Assembly: GCA_026709365.1 (NCBI GenBank)
Contig: JAPOTD010000102.1
Coordinates: 27,306-91,305 of the forward strand
Length of the DNA: 64,000 nt
From: Gammaproteobacteria bacterium
Lineage (GTDB): Bacteria; Pseudomonadota; Gammaproteobacteria; Pseudomonadales; Azotimanducaceae
Direction of reading: 5' to 3'
Of this stretch, positions 18,117 through 27,062 are shown in pieces. Position numbers and translations under genes: made by a program. Numbering within the stretch: position 1 is the first letter of the stretch; each line of letters opens with the position of its first letter. Under the pieces are notes generated by a model. It ran no database searches and was not told the DNA's origin. It saw nothing but the letters and a program-made list of their open reading frames with translations.

Positions 18117-19553
18117 ATGCAGTTGCTAGGGCTCATTCTTCTGTTGTTGGGTGGCGGCGCACTGGCGGCACTGTCGCAGCGCCTGCACCGCAACGCCCCG
18201 CGCTGGCTGGCGCTGGGCGTCATTGCCGCCGCCGCCCTGTACCTGCTGGCCATTCCGGTGGGCGCTGCGGAGCAGGCCGCCTGGATACCGCGCTTCGGCA
18301 TCAGCCTCATCCTGGCGATGGACGGGCTCAGCTATGCCATGGTGGCCCTGACCCTGTTTCTGGGCCTGATCGCCATCGTCTCCTCCTGGTCCGAAGTCAA
18401 CGAAAGCCCGGGCTTTTTCCAGTTCAACCTGCTTTGGACCCTCGCCGGGGTGGTGGGCGTGTTCACCGCGCTGGACCTGTTCCTGTTCTTCGTGTTTTGG
18501 GAAGTCATGCTGGTGCCCATGTACTTCCTCATCGCCATCTGGGGCCATGAGGCGCGCGCCTATGCGGCGATGAAGTTCTTCCTGTTCACCCAGATCAGCG
18601 GGCTGCTGATGCTGTTCGCCATGCTGACGCTGGTCTATCTGAACTACCAGGCCAGCGGCGTCATCACCTTTGCCTATGCTGACCTGCTGCACGCTGAGAT
18701 TGACCCCGGCTACGCCTTCCTGCTCATGCTGGGCTTTTTCGTCGCCTTCGTCGTCAAGCTGCCGGGGGTGCCTTTCCATACTTGGCTGCCGGATGCGCAC
18801 ACGCAAGCGCCGACGGCCGGCAGCGTGATCCTGGCCGGCATCCTGCTCAAGACCGGCGCCTACGGCCTGCTGCGCTTCGTGGTGCCGCTGTTTCCCGAGG
18901 CGGCGTTGGACTTCCGCTGGCCAGCCATGCTGCTGGGCGCGGTCAGCGTCATCTACGGCGGCTATCTGGCCTTCAGCCAAAGCGACTTCAAGCGGCTGGT
19001 GGCCTACAGCAGCATCAGCCACATGGGCTTCGTGCTGCTCGGCGTCTTCGCCTGGAACACGGTCGCGGTGCAGGGCGCGGTCGTGCAGATGGTGGCCCAC
19101 GGCTTCTCCACCGCCGCCCTGTTCATGATGGCGGGCGCCCTGCAGCAGCGCCTGCACACTCGGGAGATGGGCCAGATGGGGGGGCTTTGGCTCAAGGCGC
19201 CGCGCATGGGCGCGGTGGCGCTGTTTTTCGTCGCCGCCTCATTGGGGATGCCGGGCCTCGGCAATTTCGTCGGCGAGTTCATGGTGCTGGTGGGCGCCTT
19301 TCAGGTGGACGTGCCGCTGACCATCGCCGCCGCCATCGGCATCATCATCGCCGCGGTCTATGCGCTGTCCTTGATGCAGCGCTCCTTTCAGGGCGAGCCC
19401 AATCCGGCGGTGGCGGCGATGCCTGACTTCGGCTTTCGGGAGCTGAGCGTCATGATCCTGATGATGGTGGCGCTGGTTTGGCTGGGCGTCTATCCCGAAA
19501 CCCTGCTGAACCTGTCCGCGCCAGTGGTCGCCCAGCTTGGGTTCACCCCGTGA
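18117..19553 (+). CDS. nuoM: NADH-quinone oxidoreductase subunit M
   Basis: The second antiporter-like proton-pumping subunit of complex I. The 478-residue protein has the family motifs LPGVPFHTWLPDAHTQAPTAGSVILAG and FSQSDFKRLVAYSSISHMGF, and the conserved Glu of FWEVMLVPMYFLI. It is slightly shorter than the enterobacterial protein (about 509). Its stop TGA overlaps the GTG start of nuoN. Confidence 0.95.
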   Translation: MQLLGLILLLLGGGALAALSQRLHRNAPRWLALGVIAAAALYLLAIPVGAAEQAAWIPRFGISLILAMDGLSYAMVALTLFLGLIAIVSSWSEVNESPGFFQFNLLWTLAGVVGVFTALDLFLFFVFWEVMLVPMYFLIAIWGHEARAYAAMKFFLFTQISGLLMLFAMLTLVYLNYQASGVITFAYADLLHAEIDPGYAFLLMLGFFVAFVVKLPGVPFHTWLPDAHTQAPTAGSVILAGILLKTGAYGLLRFVVPLFPEAALDFRWPAMLLGAVSVIYGGYLAFSQSDFKRLVAYSSISHMGFVLLGVFAWNTVAVQGAVVQMVAHGFSTAALFMMAGALQQRLHTREMGQMGGLWLKAPRMGAVALFFVAASLGMPGLGNFVGEFMVLVGAFQVDVPLTIAAAIGIIIAAVYALSLMQRSFQGEPNPAVAAMPDFGFRELSVMILMMVALVWLGVYPETLLNLSAPVVAQLGFTP

Positions 19554-21019
19554 CGGCCTTGGACTTCCAGGCGCTGGCCCCTCACCTGACGCTGACCGGC
19601 GGCACTCTGGTGGTGCTGCTCGCCGTTTCGTTTTGGCGCAGCCGCCGCACCACGCTGGCCTTGACCCTGCTGTCCCTGACCGCTGCCTTCATCGCCCTTT
19701 GGCCAGGGTTGGATGCCGGCCCCCGCGCCGTCACGCCGCTGTTGATGCTGGATGCCTACGCCGCCTTCTTCAACGGCCTGTTCATTCTCATCGGCGCGGT
19801 CACCGCCCTGCTGGTCCACCGCTATCTGCAAGGACGGGCCGGCAGCCAGGAGGAGTTCCACGTGCTCCTGCTGGTGGCCACCCTGGGCGCCATGACCTTG
19901 GCCAGCGCCCAGCACTTCGCCGCCCTGCTGTTGGGGCTCGAGATTCTCTCGATCTCGCTGTACGCGATGGTGGCCTATCCCGAAGAGGACAACCCGCCGT
20001 TGGAGGCGGCGTTGAAGTACCTGGTGCTGTCCGGCGTCGGCTCCACCGTCATGCTGTTCGGGATGGCGCTCATCTACCACGCAACCGGCGCGCTGGGGTT
20101 TGCCGAACTGGCTGCATTCGTCGCCACTGGCGACCGCGCCGACCTCTGGCTGACCGCAGGCCAAGTCCTGTTCATCATCGGCATTGCCTTCAAGCTGTCC
20201 CTGATCCCGTTTCACATGTGGACGCCGGACGTTTACCAGGGCGCTCCGGCGCCGGTGACCGGCTATCTGGCCACGGTCTCCAAGGCGGCGGCGTTTGCCG
20301 TGCTGCTGCGCTTCGCTGTGGATGCCCGGCTGCTGGACCTCTCCGGGGCAGGCGCGGTGCCGGTTGCCACGCTGTTCGCCGTCATCGCGGTGCTGTCGAT
20401 GGTGGTCGGCAACGTGCTGGCGCTGCTGCAGGACAGCGTCAAGCGCCTGTTGGCCTACTCGTCCATCGCCCATGTCGGCTATCTGATGATTGCGCTGCTG
20501 GTTCTGGGCGTGCTGCCCAACGAGGCCATGGCGGTGGAGACCGCGTTGATGTTCCTCGCCGGCTACTTGGCCATGACGCTGGCGGCCTTTGCGGTGGTCA
20601 GCGAACTGAGCGCCGCGGCTGTCGGCGAGCGGGATCGGATCGCCGAGTACCGCGGGCTCTTCTGGCGGCACCCGTTGCTGGCCTCGGTGTTGACTGCGGC
20701 GCTGCTGTCCTTGGCCGGCATTCCGCTGACCGCGGGCTTCATCGCCAAGTTCTACCTGTTCGCCGCAGGCGTCGAAGGCGCCCTTTGGGGCCTGCTCTGG
20801 GCCATGATCGTCGGCAGTGCCATCTCCATCTATTACTACCTGAAGATCGTCTTCGCCATGACCGTGCGCGGCGCCGACGCCCCGGCCATCCCTGCCTCCT
20901 TCGCAGGCTTGGCCACCGCCACCGTGCTTGGCGTTGTGGTGCTGGCGCTAGGCATCTACCCAACCCCTCTGATTGAGTTGGCAAGCGACATCGCCCAAGG
21001 CCTTCGCCTGACGCCGTGA
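19550..21019 (+). CDS. nuoN: NADH-quinone oxidoreductase subunit N
   Basis: The third antiporter-like proton-pumping subunit, and the last gene of the operon. The 489-residue protein has the motifs GLEILSISLYAMV, FKLSLIPFHMWTPDVYQGAPAPVTGYLATVSKAAAF and SVKRLLAYSSIAHVGYLMI. The start is the GTG that overlaps the nuoM stop by four bases; a longer upstream frame is nuoM in another frame. A two-hairpin repeat follows directly after the stop. Confidence 0.95.
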   Translation: MTALDFQALAPHLTLTGGTLVVLLAVSFWRSRRTTLALTLLSLTAAFIALWPGLDAGPRAVTPLLMLDAYAAFFNGLFILIGAVTALLVHRYLQGRAGSQEEFHVLLLVATLGAMTLASAQHFAALLLGLEILSISLYAMVAYPEEDNPPLEAALKYLVLSGVGSTVMLFGMALIYHATGALGFAELAAFVATGDRADLWLTAGQVLFIIGIAFKLSLIPFHMWTPDVYQGAPAPVTGYLATVSKAAAFAVLLRFAVDARLLDLSGAGAVPVATLFAVIAVLSMVVGNVLALLQDSVKRLLAYSSIAHVGYLMIALLVLGVLPNEAMAVETALMFLAGYLAMTLAAFAVVSELSAAAVGERDRIAEYRGLFWRHPLLASVLTAALLSLAGIPLTAGFIAKFYLFAAGVEGALWGLLWAMIVGSAISIYYYLKIVFAMTVRGADAPAIPASFAGLATATVLGVVVLALGIYPTPLIELASDIAQGLRLTP

Positions 21020-21023
21020 ACCC

Positions 21024-21092
21024 GACTCACGCTGGGGTGACGGAGTTTCGCGCCAGCGAAACTCGAGCGCACCCGCAAAGCGGGTGCGCGGG
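21024..21092 (-). repeat. Two-hairpin intergenic repeat, copy 3 (reverse orientation)
   Basis: A box-like start (CCCGACTCACGC), hairpin B GGAGTTTCGCGCCAGCGAAACTC (about 21042-21064) and hairpin A GCACCCGC-AAA-GCGGGTGC (about 21070-21088). Hairpin A is the same sequence as copy 1, inverted. It sits just after nuoN and before a TonB receptor gene. Confidence 0.8.
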
Positions 21093-21204
21093 CTAAGAAA
21101 TACATCGAATCCGACCCAAGCGATGAGCGTGTCGTTTCGCGCGGGATTGCAATGCAAGTTGACTTGCTGGTAGAAAGTTAAGTTCAGCCAAGGGGAGTTG
21201 AGGG

Positions 21205-23655
21205 GTGAACAACTTGATTGGTCAATTGCTGCGCGGCCTGACTTTTGTTTTGTCCTTGATGGCCTTGTCCGCGATCGCTCAGGAAGTCGGCGGCGGTGAA
21301 GGTGCGGAGTCAGCGTCGGGGATCATTGAGGAACTCCTGGTCACTGCTCGCCGCCGTGAGGAGAACGTTCAGGAGGTGCCCATTCCAGTGACCGCGCTGT
21401 CCGGCCAAGACCTCAAGGATCGGGCGGCTGACGAAATTTCCGACATTACCCGCATCACGCCGAACATGGACTTCAGGCAGGCCCCATCAGCAAAGAACAC
21501 GTCGCAGGTGTTTTTGCGCGGCATAGGCCAAGTGAACTGGGCGCCCACCCAGGATCCGAAAATCGGCATTTACGTCGATGGGGTGTACGTTGGCCGCTCC
21601 CAAGGTGCCGTGTTCGACTTCCTGGACATCGATCGCGTCGAGGTCCTGCGCGGCCCCCAAGGCACGCTCTTTGGCCGCAACACCACGGCTGGCTTGGTCC
21701 AAGTCATCAGCAACCGGCCGGAGCGCGAGTTCGACTACGCCGTCAGCACCGGCGTTGGCAATGACGGCATCCTAATGGGGGAGGCCATGTTGAACATGCC
21801 CTTGAGCGACTCCTTGGCCGCTCGGCTGGCGGTCCAGCATCGCGAGGCGGACGGCTATGTCAAGAACACGGGCACAGGGGAGGACTGGAACGACGAGAAC
21901 TCCCAGATGGCGCGCCTGTCGCTGCGCTGGCAGCCGAACGACCGCTTCCTCGGCGACCTCATCGTGGACATGCAGCGCGTCAGGGAGCTTTCGGGTCTTG
22001 GAAGCTGCGAATGGGGCGGTCCGGACAACGGGGCCGAAACCGCGTTCCTGAGCTTGCAAGGCGCCGCTTACTGGCTCGGGGTTTACGATGAGATCAAGGA
22101 CACCTGCAACGCCACCGAACCTTACAAGTCGGGGGACAATGATCCCCGACCTGAAAGCAACGTGGACAGCTTGAACTTCGCCTTGCACTTGGAGATTGAC
22201 CTTGGCGTCGCCACCTTGTCATCGATTTCGTCCTATCGGGACTTGGAGGACTTCAACGGCTCCTGGGGTTGGGGTTCGGACAACGTCGGCACCGCCTCCT
22301 ACTTGGAGGTGCTCGGCACCGACGACAACATCACGGAGCAGTGGAGCCAGGAAGTGCGGCTTTCCGGGACGGCGCTCAATGACGCCCTGGATTGGACCGT
22401 CGGCGGCTACTTGTTCAATGAGGAAGCAGACCACGGCAACGACGTCCCCCTGTTTCGTGGCGTCGAACTGCCGGACTGCGCCGAGTCGCCCATATCCTGC
22501 GCACCCTTTCCGTTGATTCCCGGCACTCCTTTGGCGGCTCTGGCGGGACTGCCGTTCGGGGTTGTCGCCCAGCAACTCTTTCAAATCGGCGGCAGCCGCA
22601 CGCAGTTTTGGGACGTGGAGAATTCATCCGAAGCGCTTTTCGGCGAAGTCACCTGGCGATTCATGGGTCGCTTCACCCTAACGGCCGGCGTTCGCCACAC
22701 ATGGGACAAGCGCGAGTTTCAGCGCGGGGAGCTACTCTCGATTGGCGTGCCGGATCCGACCTTGTCGTGCCCGCCGGGCTCCCCGCCGCTGGAAAACGGG
22801 ACCACTTGTTACACCGAAAGGACGTTCAGCGAGACAACGCCGCGGGCAATCCTGAGTTACAACGTTAACGACGACGTGATGCTCTATGGCGGCTGGAGCC
22901 GAGGCTATTCCAGCGGCGGGTTCAACCAGGACGTGCGCATGCGGCCCTTCGAACCGGAACTCTCCGGCAACTGGGAGGGCGGCATCAAGTCCGTGCTCAT
23001 GGATGGTCGGCTGCTCATCAACCTGACCGCATTTCACAATACCTATGAGAACCAGCAGATCACGGTAGCCCGCACGGTGGACGGGCAACCCACTGCCGAC
23101 CTAATCAACGCCCAGAAGGCGACGCTGTACGGCTTTGAAGGCGAGTTTCGTGCGGAGTTTCCAGGCGGGCTCTATGCGCTCGGCTCATTTGGGGTTCTTG
23201 ACGGCGAATACGATGAATTCAACGTCCAGGACAATCTGACCGATCCAGTCACCGGCTTGGGAGTCATCGTCACCCGGGATCTTTCGCACACTGAGGTGGT
23301 GCGCCAATCGCCGGTAACCTACAGTGTTGCGGTGGGCAACCATCAGGCGCTTGGCAATGGCGGCATGCTGAACGCGCAGCTCGGCTGGGCCTTTCGCACA
23401 CGCACTTACAACACGCTGGAGACCCAACGCTCCTCCCGACAGGGCAAGTACGGCTTGCTTGACGGCCGCATCGTCTGGAACCTGCCGAACGGCCAAACCT
23501 CGATAGCGCTTTGGGGTTCCAACCTGCTTGATCGAGAGTACTACGGTGCCGCCATCGACCTGACCGGCGGCCCCTCGCCGACCGGCACCAACACCAAGTA
23601 CTGGGGCGAGCCGCGCCGCTTCGGCATCGAGTTCAGGCACAGCTTGGGCGGATAG
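21205..23655 (+). CDS. TonB-dependent outer-membrane receptor
   Basis: An 816-residue outer-membrane transporter driven by TonB. A signal peptide of about 25 residues (hydrophobic LTFVLSLMALSAIA, then Q) is followed by the plug domain with EELLVTARRREENVQEVPIPVTAL, RGIGQVNW, YVDGVYVGRSQGAVFDFLDI and VLRGPQGTLFGRNTTAGLVQV. The C-terminal beta-barrel ends in WGEPRRFGIEFRHSLGG. A GTG start at 21205 follows GGGGAG about ten bases upstream. The receptor is of the large class common in oligotrophic proteobacteria, and the ligand is unknown. An ABM monooxygenase and a flavoprotein follow on the same strand, so uptake and modification of one substrate is possible. Confidence 0.93.
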   Translation: MNNLIGQLLRGLTFVLSLMALSAIAQEVGGGEGAESASGIIEELLVTARRREENVQEVPIPVTALSGQDLKDRAADEISDITRITPNMDFRQAPSAKNTSQVFLRGIGQVNWAPTQDPKIGIYVDGVYVGRSQGAVFDFLDIDRVEVLRGPQGTLFGRNTTAGLVQVISNRPEREFDYAVSTGVGNDGILMGEAMLNMPLSDSLAARLAVQHREADGYVKNTGTGEDWNDENSQMARLSLRWQPNDRFLGDLIVDMQRVRELSGLGSCEWGGPDNGAETAFLSLQGAAYWLGVYDEIKDTCNATEPYKSGDNDPRPESNVDSLNFALHLEIDLGVATLSSISSYRDLEDFNGSWGWGSDNVGTASYLEVLGTDDNITEQWSQEVRLSGTALNDALDWTVGGYLFNEEADHGNDVPLFRGVELPDCAESPISCAPFPLIPGTPLAALAGLPFGVVAQQLFQIGGSRTQFWDVENSSEALFGEVTWRFMGRFTLTAGVRHTWDKREFQRGELLSIGVPDPTLSCPPGSPPLENGTTCYTERTFSETTPRAILSYNVNDDVMLYGGWSRGYSSGGFNQDVRMRPFEPELSGNWEGGIKSVLMDGRLLINLTAFHNTYENQQITVARTVDGQPTADLINAQKATLYGFEGEFRAEFPGGLYALGSFGVLDGEYDEFNVQDNLTDPVTGLGVIVTRDLSHTEVVRQSPVTYSVAVGNHQALGNGGMLNAQLGWAFRTRTYNTLETQRSSRQGKYGLLDGRIVWNLPNGQTSIALWGSNLLDREYYGAAIDLTGGPSPTGTNTKYWGEPRRFGIEFRHSLGG

Positions 23656-23728
23656 TTAAATCAGCAAACGGGGCGCCTTTGCATGAGGCGCTCGGCACCG
23701 CTTTTGAGAATTGAGGAGCGCAGCATCC

Positions 23729-24031
23729 ATGTTCATCGCAATGAATCGATTTCAGATCGCCAAGGGCTTCGAGGCCGGTTTCGAGAAGGTGTGGCGGGAG
23801 CGCGACTCCCACCTGTCCGAAGTGCCCGGCTTCGTGGACTTCCACCTGCTCAAAGGGCCGGAGGGCGACGACCATGTTCTCTACGCATCCCACAGCGTCT
23901 GGGAAAGCCGCGAGGCGTTCATCGCCTGGACCGAGTCCGAGCACTTCCGCCTTGCCCACGCGCAAGCCAGCGCGCCCAAGGGAACCTACTTGGGCCACCC
24001 CAACTTGGAGACGTTTGAGGCGGTGCTTTAG
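23729..24031 (+). CDS. Antibiotic biosynthesis monooxygenase (ABM)-fold protein, HmoA/IsdG-like
   Basis: A 100-residue dimeric ferredoxin-like fold protein. The stretch MNRFQIAKGFEAGFEKVW, then PGFVDFHLLKG and WESREAFIAWTESEHFRLAHA are typical of ABM proteins, some of which degrade heme. The start at 23729 has GAGGAG upstream. It lies 73 bases after a TonB receptor. A role in heme handling is possible but not shown; ABM proteins also act on small aromatic compounds or have no known activity. Confidence 0.8.
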   Translation: MFIAMNRFQIAKGFEAGFEKVWRERDSHLSEVPGFVDFHLLKGPEGDDHVLYASHSVWESREAFIAWTESEHFRLAHAQASAPKGTYLGHPNLETFEAVL

Positions 24032-24040
24032 TTCATCGCC

Positions 24041-25507
24041 GTGCCTCGCATCGCCGTAGTCGGCTCCGGCAATGCCGGGCTCTGCGCCGCTGTCTCGGCC
24101 GCTCAGCAGGGCGCCGAAGTCATCGTGCTGGAGGCGGGCGGCGAGGCGGACTTCGGCGGCAACAGCCGCTACACGGCCGGGGCCATGCGCTTCGCCTATC
24201 GGGACCGCGACGATGTGCTGGGGTTGGTCGATGCGCAGGATCCCCGCATTGCGGCCTGCGACTTCGGCGCCTACCCCGAAGCCGAGTTTGAAGCGGACCT
24301 GCTTCGCTTCTCCGATGGCGGGCCGCTCAATCCATTGCAGCGCCTGTTGGTTCGCGACAGCCGACCGACGCTTCGGTGGTTGGCGGAATCCGGCGTTTCC
24401 TTCGAGCCCATCTACGGTCGGCAGGCGGTGCTTGCGGATGGCCGCTTTCGCTTCTGGGGCGGGCTGACGCTGGCTGCGGTCGGCGAGGGCGAGGGCTTGG
24501 TCAATCGCGAAAGGGACTTGGCGAAAGAGGCGGGATGTGAACTCGCGCTCAATGCCCCAGTCACCGCTTTGCGGCGCGCGCACAATCGGGTTGCCGGCGT
24601 GCGCACGGCCTGCGGAGCGCAGATCAACGCTGATGCGGTGGTGCTCGCCTGCGGTGGCTTTGAAGCGAATGCGGACGAGCGGGCCGCACGGCTCGGCGCG
24701 GCCTGGCGCAATGCCAAGGTGCGCGGCACTGCCTTCAACCAAGGCGCTGGCCTGACCTTGGCCCAGTCCGTCGGCGCTGCCTTGGCCGGTGACTTTGCAG
24801 GCTGTCACGCCGTGTGCATGGACACGGCGACGCCGGAGTTCCGCGACAGCGACATGCCCCATGTCGAGCGGCGCCGCTTTCGCCGCATCAGCTATCCCTT
24901 CGGGGTCATGCTCAATCGCCGCGGTCAACGCTTTGTCGATGAGGGGGCCGATTTCCGCAACTACACCTACGCCCAGTACGGCGCCGCGGTGCTTGGGCAA
25001 CCGGGCGCAGTGGCTTGGCAGATTTTCGACGCGGTCGGCGCGAAGCTGCTCTACGATGACTACTTCCAGAAATCGGCCACCCGCTGGCAGGCGCCGCAAC
25101 TGCCGGAACTGATCGATCAACTGCCGGACATCGACCGTGCCCAGGCGATGCGGACCTTGGACGCCTACAACGCCAGCGCTCCGAGGGAGGGCTTTGATCC
25201 CGCCATCAAGGACGGCTGCGGCACCCGCGGGATCGAGCCGCCGAAGAGCAACTGGGCGATGCCTCTCTGTGAACCTCCGTTTCACGCCTTTGCAGTGACC
25301 TGCGGCATCACCTTCACCTACGGAGGATTGGCGGTGGACGCGGACGGGCGGGTGCTCGACGAATCCGGCCAGCCCGTGCCCGGCCTGTTCGCTGCCGGCG
25401 AACTGGTTGGCGGCTTGTTTCGCGGAGGCTATCCGGGTGGTTCCGGCCTGACCGCCGGGGCGGTCATGGGTCGCCGAGCGGGCCGCAGCGCCGCAAAGCC
25501 GCCTTAG
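24041..25507 (+). CDS. FAD-binding fumarate reductase/tricarballylate dehydrogenase (TcuA)-like flavoprotein
   Basis: A 488-residue flavoprotein of the succinate dehydrogenase/fumarate reductase family. The N-terminal dinucleotide-binding motif is VVGSGNAGLCAA (residues 6-17). It continues with GGNSRYTAGAMR, a catalytic-domain motif CGITFTYGGLAVD, and a C-terminal FAD motif LFAAGELVGGLFRGGYPGGSGLTAGAVMGRRAG. The overall pattern is closest to FAD-dependent tricarballylate dehydrogenases, but a TcuB-type partner is not present next to it, so the substrate is open. It starts with GTG ten bases after the ABM gene, probably in the same operon. No signal peptide is seen. Confidence 0.82.
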   Translation: MPRIAVVGSGNAGLCAAVSAAQQGAEVIVLEAGGEADFGGNSRYTAGAMRFAYRDRDDVLGLVDAQDPRIAACDFGAYPEAEFEADLLRFSDGGPLNPLQRLLVRDSRPTLRWLAESGVSFEPIYGRQAVLADGRFRFWGGLTLAAVGEGEGLVNRERDLAKEAGCELALNAPVTALRRAHNRVAGVRTACGAQINADAVVLACGGFEANADERAARLGAAWRNAKVRGTAFNQGAGLTLAQSVGAALAGDFAGCHAVCMDTATPEFRDSDMPHVERRRFRRISYPFGVMLNRRGQRFVDEGADFRNYTYAQYGAAVLGQPGAVAWQIFDAVGAKLLYDDYFQKSATRWQAPQLPELIDQLPDIDRAQAMRTLDAYNASAPREGFDPAIKDGCGTRGIEPPKSNWAMPLCEPPFHAFAVTCGITFTYGGLAVDADGRVLDESGQPVPGLFAAGELVGGLFRGGYPGGSGLTAGAVMGRRAGRSAAKPP

Positions 25508-25530
25508 CGCCTTGGGAAGAATTGGTCCTT

Positions 25531-25557
25531 GTTGCCGAAAGTCAGTTGCCGAAAGTC
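25531..25557 (+). repeat. Short tandem repeat (13 bp x 2)
   Basis: GTTGCCGAAAGTC occurs at 25531-25543 and again at 25545-25557, one base apart, in the leader of the acyl-CoA dehydrogenase gene. It may be a tandem protein-binding site or a chance duplication. Confidence 0.5.
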
Positions 25558-25615
25558 CGTGCCCATGCCGCAAACGGCTCAGGTATATTGGGCGCTTTGG
25601 GGCAATGGCTTAGGT

Positions 25616-25657
25616 TTGGTTCGCGCCAAGCCGGTTTCGCAGCCGGATGCGAACCAA
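25616..25657. promoter_or_regulatory. Perfect 9-bp inverted repeat upstream of acyl-CoA dehydrogenase
   Basis: TTGGTTCGC (25616-25624) and GCGAACCAA (25649-25657) are perfect inverted arms, with an inner CCGG...CCGG pair between. It lies about 35 bases before the ATG at 25693. It could be an operator or an RNA hairpin in the leader; no run of T follows, so it is not an obvious terminator. Confidence 0.5.
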
Positions 25658-25692
25658 TTTGAGCCGCTGCCTGTTTTGACTGGGAGGACCAC

Positions 25693-26964
25693 ATGGACTT
25701 TGACATTCCACAGGACTTGGCGGACTACCTGAAGGAACTCGACGACTTCATAGAACGCGAGATCAAGCCGCTCGAGGAGCGCGACGACAACATCCGCTTC
25801 TTCGACCACCGCCGCGAGGACGCCCGCACTGATTGGGAGCGGGGCGGGCTGCCCAACGAGGGTTGGGAGGCGCTCATGCACGAGGCTCGGCGGCGGGCTG
25901 ACGCGGCGGGCCACTACCGCTACGCCTGCCCCAAGGCGTATGGCGGGCGCGAGGGCACCAACCTCGACATGGCCATCATCCGCGAGCACTTGGCCGTCAA
26001 GGGCCTGGGCCTGCACAACGACCTGCAAACCGAGCACTCCATCGTCGGCAACAACGTCGGCCTGCTGCTGATGATCCTCTACGGCACCGAGGAGCAGAAG
26101 GCGGAGTGGATTGACGACTTGGCCGAGGGACGGCGCGGCTTCGCCTTCGGCATCACCGAGCCGGAGCATGGCTCGGACGCCACCCACATGGAAACCAACG
26201 CCTACCGGGACGGCGATGAGTGGGTCATCAACGGCGCCAAGACTTGGAACACCGGCATTCACCGGGCCAAGTACGACATGATCATGGCCCGCACCGCAGG
26301 CAAGGCCGGGGACGGGGAGGGCATCACCGCCTTCCTGACGCCTACCGACTCCGAAGGCTTCAAGATCGAGGAAATGCTCTGGACGTTCAACATGCCCACC
26401 GACCACGGACGCATTTCCTTAACGGACGTGCGGGTACACCAGGGCGCGATCTTCGGCGGCGAGGGCAGGGGGCTGCAGATCGTGCAGCACTTCTTCAACG
26501 AGAACCGCATTCGCCAAGCGGCCTCCAGCTTGGGAGCGGCGCAGTTCTGCATCAACGAATCCGTGCGCTACGCCACCGAACGCAAGCCGTTCGGCAAGCC
26601 GCTGTCCTCCAACCAAGGCATCCAGTTTCCGCTCGTGGAACTGCAGACCCAATGCGAGATGCTGCGCGCCCTAATCCACAAAACCGCATGGCTGATGGAC
26701 AAGCACGGGGCCTTCTCCCAGTCGGACAAGGTGTCGATGTGCAACTACTGGTCGAACCGGCTCTGCTGCGAATCGGCGGACCGGGCCATGCAGGTGCATG
26801 GCGGCCTCGGCTACTCGCGGCACAAGCCCTTCGAGCACATCTACCGCCACCACCGCCGCTACCGCATCACCGAGGGGGCGGAGGAGATCCAGATGCGCCG
26901 CGTGGCGGGCTACATGTTCGGCTACATGAAGCAGCGGGCGCCGAAGGGGGTGCGGGAAGGGTAG
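25693..26964 (+). CDS. Acyl-CoA dehydrogenase family protein
   Basis: A 423-residue FAD enzyme that would introduce a double bond alpha-beta to an acyl-CoA thioester. It shows FAFGITEPEHGSDATHMETNA (family signature 1 region), WVINGAKTWNTGIHRAKYDMIMART, and the C-terminal signature QVHGGLGYSRHKPFEHIYRHHRRYRITEGAEEIQMR. The ATG has GGGAGG upstream. It resembles the acyl-CoA dehydrogenases of degradation pathways. Other CoA-linked genes lie nearby (synthetases at 9461 and 30754), but a shared pathway is an inference. Confidence 0.93.
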   Translation: MDFDIPQDLADYLKELDDFIEREIKPLEERDDNIRFFDHRREDARTDWERGGLPNEGWEALMHEARRRADAAGHYRYACPKAYGGREGTNLDMAIIREHLAVKGLGLHNDLQTEHSIVGNNVGLLLMILYGTEEQKAEWIDDLAEGRRGFAFGITEPEHGSDATHMETNAYRDGDEWVINGAKTWNTGIHRAKYDMIMARTAGKAGDGEGITAFLTPTDSEGFKIEEMLWTFNMPTDHGRISLTDVRVHQGAIFGGEGRGLQIVQHFFNENRIRQAASSLGAAQFCINESVRYATERKPFGKPLSSNQGIQFPLVELQTQCEMLRALIHKTAWLMDKHGAFSQSDKVSMCNYWSNRLCCESADRAMQVHGGLGYSRHKPFEHIYRHHRRYRITEGAEEIQMRRVAGYMFGYMKQRAPKGVREG

Positions 26965-27062
26965 GGGTCTTTCGGCATGCGCTTGTCGAGCTGGCAAACT
27001 GGATTTACGAGTCCACATTTGGCAAAGCTGCCATGGATGAGTCGCACGATGGTTGAACCGGC

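Noticed and set aside
23633..25573. 646-codon minus-strand frame opposite the ABM and flavoprotein genes
   Set aside because: The plus-strand genes have family motifs and ribosome sites; the antisense frame has neither.
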